From Marmoricola sp. (GTDB lineage Bacteria > Actinomycetota > Actinomycetes > Propionibacteriales > Nocardioidaceae): a stretch of 35,103 bases of DNA. The stretch covers positions 1-35,103 of the forward strand of contig JAOPYC010000103.1 of assembly GCA_025964795.1 (NCBI GenBank). The letters are read 5' to 3'. Both the position numbers and the translations under genes were made by a program. Below are positions 1-8,033 of the stretch, in pieces. The notes under the pieces were generated by a model. The model was given only the letters and a program-made list of their open reading frames with translations, searched no databases and was not told where the DNA came from. The first letter of the stretch is position 1, and every line of letters starts with the position of its first letter.

Positions 1-193
1 CGTCCTCATCGAGAACGTCGACCACCACATCGACGAGGAGGAGCAGGACTGGTTCCCGAAGGTCCGCGAGGGCCTCGGTCGCAAGGCCCTCCAGGACCTC
101 GGTGCCGAGATGATCGCGGCGAAGAAGCGGGCCCCGAAGAGCCCGGCCCAGCCGAGCGCGCTGAAGAAGACGATCGACGCCGTCATCGCCTGA
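1..193 (+). CDS. Hemerythrin-domain protein, C-terminal part (cut by window edge)
   Basis: Only the last 63 codons are present, read from base 2 and ending in TGA at 191-193. The fragment starts with a DHHIDEEEQDWFPKVR stretch, which matches the last helix of HHE/hemerythrin proteins, where the His and Glu residues bind a di-iron centre. A Lys/Pro/Ala-rich tail of about 30 residues follows. Such proteins usually bind oxygen or act in iron or redox sensing; the specific role here cannot be told. Its 3' end overlaps the end of the convergent SGNH hydrolase gene by 11 bases. The assignment rests on a short motif, so the family is likely but the function is open. Confidence 0.7.
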   Translation, partial: VLIENVDHHIDEEEQDWFPKVREGLGRKALQDLGAEMIAAKKRAPKSPAQPSALKKTIDAVIA

Positions 194-1031
194 CGGGGTG
201 GCCGGTGTGCACCGGCGCGTGGTGGCCGAAGGGCAGCTCCGACTCGTCGCCGAGGGCGGCGAGGACGCTGGGGAGCATCGCCTTCGCCGTACGCCGGTAG
301 CCCGCGCTCGACGGGTGGAAGCGGTCCATCGCGAACATCTTGTCGGGCTCGTCGACGAAGAACTGGCCGACCACGTCGCGCAGCGAGACCGCGCGCTCAC
401 CCAGCCCGGTGACGACGTCCCGCTGCGCGACGGCGAGCTGGCGTGAGGCCAGGCCGGCCATCGCCCGCAACGGCTGGGGCAACGGGGTGAGGGTGCCGAG
501 GTCGGGGCAGGTCCCCACCACGACGCGGGTGCCGGCCGGCTGGAGCGCGGTCACCACGGAGGCCAGGTGGTCGCACGAGGCCGAAGTCCTGACGCGGTGG
601 GTGACGTCGTTGCCGCCGACCACGATCACGGCGACGTCGGCCACGTAGCCCGCCGGCAGGCTCGCCAGCTGGCTGCGGAGCATCGAGGTCTCGGACCCCA
701 CGATCGCGGCGCTGTGCAGCCGCACCGCGCGGTTCGTCCGGTCGGCCAGTCGCTTCGCCAGCTGGGCGCCCAGGGTGCGCTTCGGCTTGTCCGCGCCGAG
801 ACCGGCGGCGATCGAGTCGCCGAGCAGCAGCAGCTGGATCGGGTCACCGAGCTTGCGGCGGTAGGTCTTGTTCGCCCGGTGGGCATTCTCGCCGAGCGGC
901 TTGCCGATGGCGCGTCGCGCGATCGCGGCCTGGCGCCGGATCACCTCACGCCCGCCGAGCGCGAGGACGGCCGCACCCCCGGCGATCGCGACACCGGGGG
1001 CGACGGCGCGGACCAGGTTCCGGGTGGTCAA
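183..1031 (-). CDS. Membrane-anchored SGNH/GDSL hydrolase
   Basis: A 282-aa protein if translation starts at the TTG at 1031-1029. That codon overlaps the TGA of the upstream glycosyltransferase (TTGA), so translational coupling is likely. An in-frame start further upstream would only add an Arg-rich stretch that is the shadow of the glycosyltransferase. Residues about 8-28 form a hydrophobic N-terminal segment (signal anchor). Block I is GDSIAAG (Ser73), the Asn block is VVGGNDVTH, and the C-terminal His lies in DRFHPSSAGY. SGNH enzymes are esterases or acyltransferases. Coupling to a mannosyltransferase suggests it adds or removes acyl groups on an envelope glycan or lipoglycan; this is inference. 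Confidence 0.85.
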   Translation of the reverse strand: MTTRNLVRAVAPGVAIAGGAAVLALGGREVIRRQAAIARRAIGKPLGENAHRANKTYRRKLGDPIQLLLLGDSIAAGLGADKPKRTLGAQLAKRLADRTNRAVRLHSAAIVGSETSMLRSQLASLPAGYVADVAVIVVGGNDVTHRVRTSASCDHLASVVTALQPAGTRVVVGTCPDLGTLTPLPQPLRAMAGLASRQLAVAQRDVVTGLGERAVSLRDVVGQFFVDEPDKMFAMDRFHPSSAGYRRTAKAMLPSVLAALGDESELPFGHHAPVHTGHPVRR

Positions 1032-2146
1032 GCCGCGAGCTCCCGCTGGTCGGGCGGCAGGACGGCGGCGTAGTGCACGTCCACCAGCTCGTCGACGACG
1101 GCGACCCAGGTGCGGCCGGCCACTTGTCGTCGCGCCTGCCAGGCCATCGACCACCGCATCACCGGGTCGGCGACGACGGACTCGACGGTGCTGCGCAGCG
1201 ACGTACGGTCACGGGGGTCGTAGAGCAGGCCGGTGCGCTCGTGGTCGATCAGGTCGAGCGGGCCGCCGGATGCCGGTGCGACGACGGGTACGCCGCTGGC
1301 CTGGGCCTCCTGGACGGTCTGGCAGAAGGTCTCGTCCTCGCCGGGGTGCACGAAGACGTCCAGGGAGGCGAACGCCGTCGCCAGCTCGGCGCCGGCCAGC
1401 ATCCCGGTGAAGGTCGCGTGGGGGAGGTGCTGCTCCAGCCAGGGACGCAGCGGTCCGTCGCCGATGACCACGAGCCGGGTGCCGGGGAGGTCGGCCAGCT
1501 CGACGAGGCGGCGTACCTGCTTCTCGGCGGCCAGGCGTCCGACGTACCCGATCACCACCTCGTCGCCTCCTTTCGCGAACCGCCGGTGCAGGTCGACGCT
1601 GCGGTGCTCGGGACCGAACAGGTCGAGGGAGACGCCGCGCCGCCAGAGGTGCAGGTTCGGTACGCCCAGGGCCTCCAGCTGCCGGTGCGAGGCCGAGGAC
1701 GGCACCAGCGTGCGCGAGGAGCGGCGGTGGATCCGCGCCACCCACCGCTCCACCGGCAGCGCACGGACCCCGTAGCGTCGGGCGAAGGCGGCGACGTCGG
1801 TCTGGTAGATCGCGACCGTGGGGATGCCGAGCCGGCGCGCGGCCCGGAGGCCGCCGACCCCGACCATGATCGGGGAGGCCAGGTGGACCACGTCGGGGGA
1901 GAAGTCCGCGAGAGCCCGCTCGACGGCTGCGTCCGGCAGCCCGAGCGAGAACGAGCGGTAGCCCGGAAGCGGGACGGATCTGATGCGCACGACCTGCGCC
2001 TGGCCGTGGCGGGTCGGCCCGGGACCCGGCGCGATGATCAGGACCCGGTGGCCCCGCTGGAGCAGCCGGTCGGCCGTGTGCCGCACGGTGTTGGTGACGC
2101 CGTTGACGTGGGGGAGGAAGGACTCGGTCACGATGGCGACTCGCAT
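1028..2146 (-). CDS. GT4-family mannosyltransferase, MgtA/PimB-like
   Basis: A 372-aa glycosyltransferase beginning MRVAIVTESFLPHVNGVTNT, which closely resembles the start of mycobacterial MgtA (Rv0557), a GDP-mannose-dependent alpha-mannosyltransferase of lipoglycan synthesis. The Gly-rich N-terminal loop (HVNGV), the VIGDGPLR segment and the EETFCQTVQEAQASGVPVV segment, which carries the GT4 nucleotide-sugar EX7E motif, are all present. The ATG at 2146 is chosen because homologues start there; the open frame upstream to 3451 is antisense to the HNH gene. It is the first gene of a two-gene unit with the SGNH hydrolase. A role in mannosylating a membrane glycolipid is likely from the family; the exact acceptor is unknown. 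Confidence 0.85.
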   Translation of the reverse strand: MRVAIVTESFLPHVNGVTNTVRHTADRLLQRGHRVLIIAPGPGPTRHGQAQVVRIRSVPLPGYRSFSLGLPDAAVERALADFSPDVVHLASPIMVGVGGLRAARRLGIPTVAIYQTDVAAFARRYGVRALPVERWVARIHRRSSRTLVPSSASHRQLEALGVPNLHLWRRGVSLDLFGPEHRSVDLHRRFAKGGDEVVIGYVGRLAAEKQVRRLVELADLPGTRLVVIGDGPLRPWLEQHLPHATFTGMLAGAELATAFASLDVFVHPGEDETFCQTVQEAQASGVPVVAPASGGPLDLIDHERTGLLYDPRDRTSLRSTVESVVADPVMRWSMAWQARRQVAGRTWVAVVDELVDVHYAAVLPPDQRELAA

Positions 2147-2179
2147 GGTTCCACCGTGGGCGACCGGGATGAATGGTCG

Positions 2180-3481
2180 GTGACCTCCGCTCCGGCGCCG
2201 TGTGAACGGTGGTCGAGGAACGAGCGCCAGGGGGTGTCTCCCACCCTTGGGACGCACGCGATCCTGGCGCACGTCGTCACCGATCCCGAGCTGCTCCAGG
2301 ACCCGCGACGGCGACCGACGCCGTTGGGTGCGGTGGGCCTGCCCGTCGACGAGTACCCCGCGGCCGAGTTCGCTGCCGCCCTCGAGCTGCACCCGCTGGC
2401 CGGGCGGCGCTGGATGGCCGACGCGGTCGACATCGCGCAGCGCCTGCCCGAGACCTGGGCCGCCCTGGCGGCGGGTCGCCTCGAGGTGTGGGTCGCTCGC
2501 AAGATCGCCGCCGGCACCCGGGACCTGAGCGAGGAGCGTGCGCAGTGGGTCGACGGCGTCATCGCCGAGCTGCTCGGGACACTGCCGGCCGGAAGGCTGC
2601 TGCAGGTCGTGGAGGGTCGCGTCGTCGAAGCCGACCAGGCCCTCGCGGACCGCAAGGCCGAGCAAGCAGCCGCTGCTCGCGTGGTCTGGATGAGCCGCGC
2701 CGACGAGCACGGCACCCGGACGCTGGTCGCGCGAGGCCCCGGCGCGGGCATCCGGCGCCTCTACGGGACGGTCGACCACCTGGCGCACCTGCTCGTGGAG
2801 CACGGCGACCCCGACCAGCGCGCCGTGACGATGGACCAGCTCCGGGCCGAGGCGGTCATCCACCCCCTCGCGGCGCTGAAGCTGCTCGTGGGGGCCGGGG
2901 AGTCGGACTGCCCGGGCGTGGTGGCCGACGTGATCCGCCGGGCGTCCGCGAGCAACGTCCGACCACAGGCGAGGGTCTACGTCCACGTCACCCCGGCCAC
3001 TCTGCGCGGACGGGGCGCAGCGCGGGCCGAGGAGCTCGGAGCCCTCACCCGCGAGCGGCTGGTCGAGCTGCTGGGACACCACCAGGTCACCCTGCAGCCG
3101 GTCATCGACCTCAACGAGGGGATGGCGGCCGACTGCTACGAGGTCCCGACTGCGATCGACGATCGGCTGCAGCTCGGCAAGCCCGCCGACGTGTTCCCCT
3201 ACGCGAGCTCGTTGAGCCGCAAGCTCGACCGTGACCACACGGTGCCCTACGACGAGGTCGGCCCACCGGGCCAGACGGCCGAGCCCAACCTGGGCAAGCT
3301 CGCCCGACATCACCACCGCATCAAGACCCACGCCGGCTGGACGGTCGAGCAGCAGGACGGTCGGTTCACCTGGGTCACGCCACACCGTCGGGTGTTCGTC
3401 ACCGACCGGTACGGCACCCGCATGCTGCCGGTCCGGTCGCGGCGCGCGCACCTCGAGGTGATCTGGCCGTGGGCCGCCTGA
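2180..3481 (+). CDS. DUF222/HNH endonuclease-signature protein, apparently short at the N-terminus
   Basis: About 433 aa if the GTG at 2180 is used, or 415 aa from the GTG at 2234. Neither has a convincing ribosome-binding site. The central region is DUF222-like, and the C-terminus carries an HNH motif: DRDHTVPYDE, then a conserved Asn in EPNLGKLARHHHRIKTHAGW. This is the multicopy actinobacterial DUF222/13E12-repeat family, whose biological role is unclear. Family members usually begin with a further 40-60 residues of helical sequence ahead of the part seen here. The mgtA-like start lies only 33 bases away and leaves no room for them. The gene may be a 5'-truncated copy or may use a non-standard start. 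The open frame continues upstream across mgtA but is only antisense shadow. Confidence 0.7.
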   Translation: MTSAPAPCERWSRNERQGVSPTLGTHAILAHVVTDPELLQDPRRRPTPLGAVGLPVDEYPAAEFAAALELHPLAGRRWMADAVDIAQRLPETWAALAAGRLEVWVARKIAAGTRDLSEERAQWVDGVIAELLGTLPAGRLLQVVEGRVVEADQALADRKAEQAAAARVVWMSRADEHGTRTLVARGPGAGIRRLYGTVDHLAHLLVEHGDPDQRAVTMDQLRAEAVIHPLAALKLLVGAGESDCPGVVADVIRRASASNVRPQARVYVHVTPATLRGRGAARAEELGALTRERLVELLGHHQVTLQPVIDLNEGMAADCYEVPTAIDDRLQLGKPADVFPYASSLSRKLDRDHTVPYDEVGPPGQTAEPNLGKLARHHHRIKTHAGWTVEQQDGRFTWVTPHRRVFVTDRYGTRMLPVRSRRAHLEVIWPWAA

Positions 3482-3482
3482 G

Positions 3483-3488
3483 TAGCGT
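3483..3488 (+). promoter_or_regulatory. Candidate -10 box for a leaderless transcript (TAGCGT)
   Basis: TAGCGT fits the actinobacterial TANNNT -10 pattern and ends 7 nt before the ATG at 3496, so transcription would start at or next to the start codon. No Shine-Dalgarno sequence is visible. The same arrangement recurs elsewhere in this window. Confidence 0.45.
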
Positions 3489-3495
3489 GGTGACC

Positions 3496-4350
3496 ATGAC
3501 TGACAACCCCACTGTTGCCCTGCTCGGAACCGGAACGATGGGCGCCGGGATGGCCCGCAACCTGGCCAAGGCCGGCCTGCCGCTACGGGTCTGGAACCGC
3601 AGCGACGAGAAGGCCCAGGAGCTGTCCGACCTCGCCGAGGTGTCCGGGTCCGTGCAGGAGGCCGTCGACGGCGCCGACATCGTGATCACCATGCTCTACG
3701 ACGCGGACAGCGTCGTGGACACCATGGAGCAGGCCCGCGGCCACCTCGGTGCGGACACCATCTGGGTCCAGCAGAGCACCGTCGGCGTCGAGGGATCCGA
3801 CCGCGTCGTGGCCTTCGCGAAGGACCTGGGCGTCACCCTCGTCGACGCCCCGGTGCTCGGCACCAGGAAGCCGGCCGAGGACGGCGCGCTCGTCGTGCTG
3901 GCGTCCGGGCCCGACGACGCCCAGGCGACGCTCACGCCCGTCTTCGAGGCCATCGGCGGCCGCACGATGTGGGTCGGTGAGGCCGGCGCCGGGTCACGGC
4001 TCAAGCTCGCGGCCAACGCCTGGGTGGCCACCGTGCTCGAGGGGATCGCCGACTCGTTGGCGCTGACCCGCGACCTCGGCCTGGATCCCGCGCTCTTCCT
4101 CGAGGCGGTGTCGGGCGGCGCGATGGACGCGCCGTACGTCCAGCTGAAGGGGAAGGCCATGTTGAGCGACAGCTACGACCCCGCCTTCGCGCTGTCCGGT
4201 GTCCTCAAGGACGTCGACCTGATCCTCGCGGCCGCCGAGGGCGCCGGCACCGACCTCGGCCCGATGCCGGGCATCCGCGCGCACCTCGCGCGCGCCGTGG
4301 ACGCCGGGCACGGCGACCTCGACATGGCAGCGACCTACCTGGCGCACTGA
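3496..4350 (+). CDS. NAD(P)-dependent beta-hydroxyacid dehydrogenase (3-HIBADH family)
   Basis: A 284-aa protein with a Rossmann GTGTMGAGMA loop at residues 11-20, the substrate loop around DAPVLGTRKPAEDG (118-130) and the catalytic Lys170 in GAGSRLKLAANAW, with Asn174 four residues later. This is the signature of 3-hydroxyisobutyrate, tartronate-semialdehyde and glyoxylate/succinic-semialdehyde reductases. The second half is the helical dimerisation domain. Length is normal for the family. The precise substrate cannot be told from motifs. ATG 3496 is preferred because the Rossmann strand starts a few residues later and a -10-like TAGCGT lies just upstream. It converges on pcaJ with only two bases between the stop codons. 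Confidence 0.85.
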   Translation: MTDNPTVALLGTGTMGAGMARNLAKAGLPLRVWNRSDEKAQELSDLAEVSGSVQEAVDGADIVITMLYDADSVVDTMEQARGHLGADTIWVQQSTVGVEGSDRVVAFAKDLGVTLVDAPVLGTRKPAEDGALVVLASGPDDAQATLTPVFEAIGGRTMWVGEAGAGSRLKLAANAWVATVLEGIADSLALTRDLGLDPALFLEAVSGGAMDAPYVQLKGKAMLSDSYDPAFALSGVLKDVDLILAAAEGAGTDLGPMPGIRAHLARAVDAGHGDLDMAATYLAH

Positions 4351-4352
4351 GG

Positions 4353-4988
4353 TCAGTCGAGCAGGTCGAGTCCTGTCCGCTCGCGGAGCTCGTCCATCGT
4401 GGCGCCGTAGGCCTCGCGAAGCCGGACGCCCTCGTCGGTGATCTTGAAGACGCCGTGGTCGGTGTAGACCCGGCTCACGCAGGCCAATCCGGTCAGCGGG
4501 TAGGTGCAGTCCTCGACCAGCTTGGACGAGCCGTCCTTGGCGAACAGCGTCATCATCACCAGCACGTCCTTGGCGCCGATCGCGAGGTCCATCGCACCAC
4601 CGACGGCGGGGATGGCGTCGGGCGCGCCGGTGTGCCAGTTGGCGAGGTCGCCGCGCACGGAGACCTGGAAGGCGCCGAGCACGCACACGTCGAGGTGTCC
4701 GCCGCGCATCATCGCGAACGAGTCCGCGTGGTGGAAGTACGACGCCCCGGGCGTCTCCACGACCGGGATCTTGCCGGCGTTGATCAGGTCCTCGTCGATC
4801 TCGTCACCGACGGCGGCGCGGCCCATGCCGAGCATGCCGTTCTCGGTGTGCAGCACGACACCGCGCTCGAGGTCGAGGTGGTCCGCGACCAGGGTGGGCT
4901 GGCCGATGCCCAGGTTCACGAACGCCCCCTGGGGGATGTCGTCGGCGATCAGCTTGGCGATCTGGTCCTTGGACAGGGCGTCGCTCAC
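4353..4988 (-). CDS. pcaJ: 3-oxoadipate CoA-transferase subunit B
   Basis: A 211-aa beta subunit of a family I CoA transferase. Motifs are FVNLGIGQPTLVADH near the N-terminus and LHTENGMLGMG with the catalytic Glu49 that forms the glutamyl-CoA intermediate. With PcaI it transfers CoA from succinyl-CoA to 3-oxoadipate, giving 3-oxoadipyl-CoA. Its GTG start at 4988 overlaps the pcaI stop (GTGA), so the subunits are translationally coupled. It is the last gene of the pca operon. SCOT-type acetoacetate CoA-transferases look alike, but the location after thiolase and protocatechuate genes supports 3-oxoadipate as substrate. Confidence 0.92.
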   Translation of the reverse strand: MSDALSKDQIAKLIADDIPQGAFVNLGIGQPTLVADHLDLERGVVLHTENGMLGMGRAAVGDEIDEDLINAGKIPVVETPGASYFHHADSFAMMRGGHLDVCVLGAFQVSVRGDLANWHTGAPDAIPAVGGAMDLAIGAKDVLVMMTLFAKDGSSKLVEDCTYPLTGLACVSRVYTDHGVFKITDEGVRLREAYGATMDELRERTGLDLLD

Positions 4989-5650
4989 AGCAGCACCACC
5001 TTGTCGACGAAGATGCTCGGCGTGACCACGTTCTCCGGGTCCAGCGCGCCGGTCTCCACCACGTCGACGACCTGGGCGATGGTGGTGGTGGCCGCGGTGG
5101 CCATCACTGGGCCGAAGTTGCGGGCGGTCTTGCGGTAGACGAGGTTGCCCATCCGGTCGGCGGTGTGGGCCTTGATCAGCGCGTAGTCGCCGCGGATCGG
5201 GTACTCCAGCACGTAGTCGCGTCCCTCGATGGTCCGTTCCTCCTTGCCCTCGGCCAGCGGGGTGCCGACGCCGGTGGGGCTGAAGAAGGCGCCGATGCCG
5301 GCTCCCGCCGCACGCATCCGCTCGGCGAGGTTGCCCTGCGGCACCACCTCGAGCTCGATCCGGCCGGAGCGGTAGAGGTCGTCGAAGACCCACGAGTCGC
5401 TCTGCCGGGGGAACGAGCAGATGATCTTGCGGACGTGGCCGGTCTTCAGCAGGGCGGCCAAGCCCGTGTCGCCGTTGCCCGCGTTGTTGTTCACGACGGT
5501 GAGGTCGGTGGCGCCGTGGCGCCGCAGCGCGTCGATCAGCTCGATCGGCTGCCCGGCCGCACCGAAGCCGCCGATCAGCACCGTGGCGCCGTCGGGTACG
5601 TCGGCGACCGCCTCGTCCGCGGCGCCGTCCGCTTCGAGCACGTCGGTCAC
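4985..5650 (-). CDS. pcaI: 3-oxoadipate CoA-transferase subunit A
   Basis: A 221-aa alpha subunit with the CoA-transferase Gly-rich loop ATVLIGGFGAAGQP near residue 30, the conserved NNNAGNGDTGLAALL segment and GAFFSPTGVGTPLAEGKEER. Together with PcaJ it activates 3-oxoadipate to its CoA ester. The start is the GTG at 5650, whose last bases form the pcaF stop (GTGA overlap). Its length equals that of characterised PcaI/ScoA proteins. It sits between the thiolase and pcaJ in the operon. Confidence 0.92.
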   Translation of the reverse strand: MTDVLEADGAADEAVADVPDGATVLIGGFGAAGQPIELIDALRRHGATDLTVVNNNAGNGDTGLAALLKTGHVRKIICSFPRQSDSWVFDDLYRSGRIELEVVPQGNLAERMRAAGAGIGAFFSPTGVGTPLAEGKEERTIEGRDYVLEYPIRGDYALIKAHTADRMGNLVYRKTARNFGPVMATAATTTIAQVVDVVETGALDPENVVTPSIFVDKVVLL

Positions 5651-6819
5651 GAAACGTTCTCCAGCACCACGGCCAGCCCCTGGCCGACCCCGATGCAGAT
5701 CGCGGCGACGCCCCAGCGGTGGCCGCCCTCACGCAGGACCTTGGCCAGCGTGGCGAGGATCCGGCCGCCGGAGGCACCGAGCGGGTGGCCGATGGCGATC
5801 GCGCCGCCGCGGGTGTTGACGATCTCCGGATCGACCTTCCAGGCGTCCAGGCAGACCAGCGACTGCACGGCGAAGGCCTCGTTGAGCTCGACCGCACCGA
5901 TGTCGGACCAGCCGATCCCGGCCCTGGCCAGAGCCTTCTCGGCGGCCTCGACCGGGGCGTAGCCGAAGCTCTGCGGCTCCAGCGCGTGGGCGGCGCGACC
6001 GGCGATGCGGGCGACGGGATCACCGAGGAAGGACGCCGTCGCGGAGCCCAGGAGCACCGCCGAGGCGCCGTCGCTGAGTGGGGAGGCGTTGCCGGCGGTG
6101 ATGGTCCCGTCCTTGCGGAAGGACGGCTTGAGCTTCGCCAGCGACTCCGCGCTCGACCCGGGCCGGATCGACTCGTCGCGGGTGAGGTCGGCACCGGGCA
6201 CGCCGACCACCAGGTCGTCGTAGAAGCCGTCGGTCCAGGCCTGGTCGGCGAGGGTGTGCGAGCGCGCGGCGAACGCGTCCTGCCGCTCGCGGGAGACGCC
6301 GTACTTCTCCTGGAGCTGCTCGTTGGCCTCACCGAGCGACACCGTCCACTCCGAGGGCATCTCCGGGTTCACCAGTCGCCAGCCGAGGGTGGTGGAGACG
6401 GCCTCGAGGTTGCCGGCAGGGAACCCGCGGCTCGGCTTCGGCAGCACCCACGGCGCCCGCGTCATCGACTCGACGCCGCCGGTGAGCACCACCTCGGCGT
6501 CCCCGGTCTCGATCATCCGCGACCCGGCCATGGCGGCGTCCAGCGAGGACCCGCACAGCCGGTTGACGGTGGAGCCGGGCACCGAGACCGGGAAGCCGGA
6601 GAGCAGGGTCGCCATCCGGGCCACGTTGCGGTTCTCCTCGCCGGCGCCGTTGGCGTTGCCGAGGATGACCTCGTCGACGGCGGCGGGGTCGAGCCCCGGG
6701 TTGCGGTCACGGATCGCGGTCAGCACCGTGGCCGCCAGGTCATCAGGACGTACGCCGGCCAGGCCGCCGTTGAACTTGCCGAACGGGGTGCGGACGGCGT
6801 CGTACACGAACGCGCTCAT
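5647..6819 (-). CDS. pcaF: 3-oxoadipyl-CoA thiolase
   Basis: A 390-aa thiolase that cleaves 3-oxoadipyl-CoA with CoA to succinyl-CoA and acetyl-CoA, the last step of the beta-ketoadipate pathway. Catalytic residues are visible: Cys89 in NRLCGSS, His345 in IAIGHPLGASGGR and Cys375 in CIGVGQG. The pentapeptide GGVESMTRAPWV is also thiolase-typical. Acetyl-CoA C-acetyltransferases share all these motifs, so the assignment to PcaF depends on position inside the operon, directly upstream of pcaI. The ATG at 6819 overlaps the stop of the preceding gene (ATGA). Confidence 0.92.
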   Translation of the reverse strand: MSAFVYDAVRTPFGKFNGGLAGVRPDDLAATVLTAIRDRNPGLDPAAVDEVILGNANGAGEENRNVARMATLLSGFPVSVPGSTVNRLCGSSLDAAMAGSRMIETGDAEVVLTGGVESMTRAPWVLPKPSRGFPAGNLEAVSTTLGWRLVNPEMPSEWTVSLGEANEQLQEKYGVSRERQDAFAARSHTLADQAWTDGFYDDLVVGVPGADLTRDESIRPGSSAESLAKLKPSFRKDGTITAGNASPLSDGASAVLLGSATASFLGDPVARIAGRAAHALEPQSFGYAPVEAAEKALARAGIGWSDIGAVELNEAFAVQSLVCLDAWKVDPEIVNTRGGAIAIGHPLGASGGRILATLAKVLREGGHRWGVAAICIGVGQGLAVVLENVS

Positions 6820-8033
6820 GCTTCTCCTTGGGTCTCGACAGGCTCGTCCGGCTGCTCGAGCACGCGTTGGGCGATCCGGAACGCCGTGTTGGCATCGGGG
6901 ACGCCGCAGTAGATCGCGCTCTGGAGGATGAGCTCCTTGATCTCGTCTACGGTCAGGCCGTTGGTGCGAGCAGCGCGCACGTGCATCGCGAGCTCCTCGT
7001 GGTGGCCGCGGGCGATCAGGGCGGTGAGGGTGATCATCGATCGGCTGCGGCGGTCTAGCCCGGGGCGGGTCCAGATGCGGCCCCAGGCGTACTCGGTGAT
7101 GAGCTCCTGGAACTCGGCCGTGAAGTCGGTCGCACCCGCCAGGGCCCGGTCGACGTGGGCGTCGCCGAGGACCTCGCGGCGGACGACCATCCCCGCGTCG
7201 TACGCCGAGCCGGGTGGCTCCGGCGCGGGCTCGCCGAGCACGTGCTGGCGGATCAGCCGAGCGACCTGGTCGGGCGCCTCGGCGGGAGCCAGATGGGCCA
7301 CGCCGTCGAGCTCGACCAGCCGTCCGTCCTTGACGCCGTCGGCGATCTGGCGCAGGCCCTCGGTCGGGGTCACCGCGTCCTCGGCTCCGGCCACGGCGAG
7401 CACCGGGCTGAGGATCTCACCGAGCCGGTCGCGCACGTCGAACGACGCCAGCGCCTCGCAGACCTGCATGTAGCCGGTGTCGTCGGCGTCCTGCAACGCG
7501 TGCAGCAGCGCCGAGCCGACGCTGGGCGAACGGTCGAGGAAGCCCGGCGCGAACCAGCGCTCGGCGGAGCCGGAGACCATCACCGACGTTCCGGACAGGC
7601 TCACTTGGGCCATCCGGCCGGTCCACATCGCGGCCTCGCCGATCCTGGCGCCCGTGCAGAGCAGCACCGCGCTGGAGACCCGGTCGGGATGGTCGAGCAG
7701 CAGCTGCAGCCCGACCGCGCCGCCGACGGAGTCGCCCGCGTAGGCGAACGACCCGCCGTAGGCGTCGCGCTGCTCCAGGATCGGGTCGAGCACCTTGAGG
7801 ACACCGCTGGCCAGCTCGGCCATCGTGAAGGACTCCTCGGGCACCGAGGTGTTGTAGCCGTGGCCCGGCAGGTCCCACGCGACGACGTCGAACACGTCCG
7901 TGAGGCCGCCGGCGCAGGCACTCCAGAGGGTGGTCGCAGAGGTGCCGAGGGACGGGCCGAGCACCAGCAGGGGGAGGTCGGCGCGGTTGGCCGACCCTGT
8001 CAGCCGGACGGCCGTGATGATCGGGACGCTCAC
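6816..8033 (-). CDS. pcaL: 3-oxoadipate enol-lactonase / 4-carboxymuconolactone decarboxylase fusion
   Basis: A 405-aa bifunctional enzyme. Residues 1-265 are an alpha/beta hydrolase (PcaD part) with Ser102 in AGDSVGG, Asp219 in AGAEDAV and His247 in GVAHLAP. Residues about 278-395 are a carboxymuconolactone decarboxylase (PcaC part) with RSRSMITLTALIARGHHEEL and the AIYCGVPDANTAF tail. The fusion performs the two consecutive steps from 4-carboxymuconolactone to 3-oxoadipate. Such fusions, called PcaL or PcaDC, are established in actinobacteria. The GTG start at 8033 overlaps the pcaB stop (GTGA). The open frame upstream to 9473 is the shadow of pcaB. Confidence 0.93.
   Translation of the reverse strand: MSVPIITAVRLTGSANRADLPLLVLGPSLGTSATTLWSACAGGLTDVFDVVAWDLPGHGYNTSVPEESFTMAELASGVLKVLDPILEQRDAYGGSFAYAGDSVGGAVGLQLLLDHPDRVSSAVLLCTGARIGEAAMWTGRMAQVSLSGTSVMVSGSAERWFAPGFLDRSPSVGSALLHALQDADDTGYMQVCEALASFDVRDRLGEILSPVLAVAGAEDAVTPTEGLRQIADGVKDGRLVELDGVAHLAPAEAPDQVARLIRQHVLGEPAPEPPGSAYDAGMVVRREVLGDAHVDRALAGATDFTAEFQELITEYAWGRIWTRPGLDRRSRSMITLTALIARGHHEELAMHVRAARTNGLTVDEIKELILQSAIYCGVPDANTAFRIAQRVLEQPDEPVETQGEA

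Noticed and set aside
1073-2179. Open plus-strand frame running in phase into the DUF222/HNH gene
   Set aside because: It is the antisense of the mgtA-like and SGNH genes, has no family similarity and no start signal; GC-rich DNA produces such long shadows.
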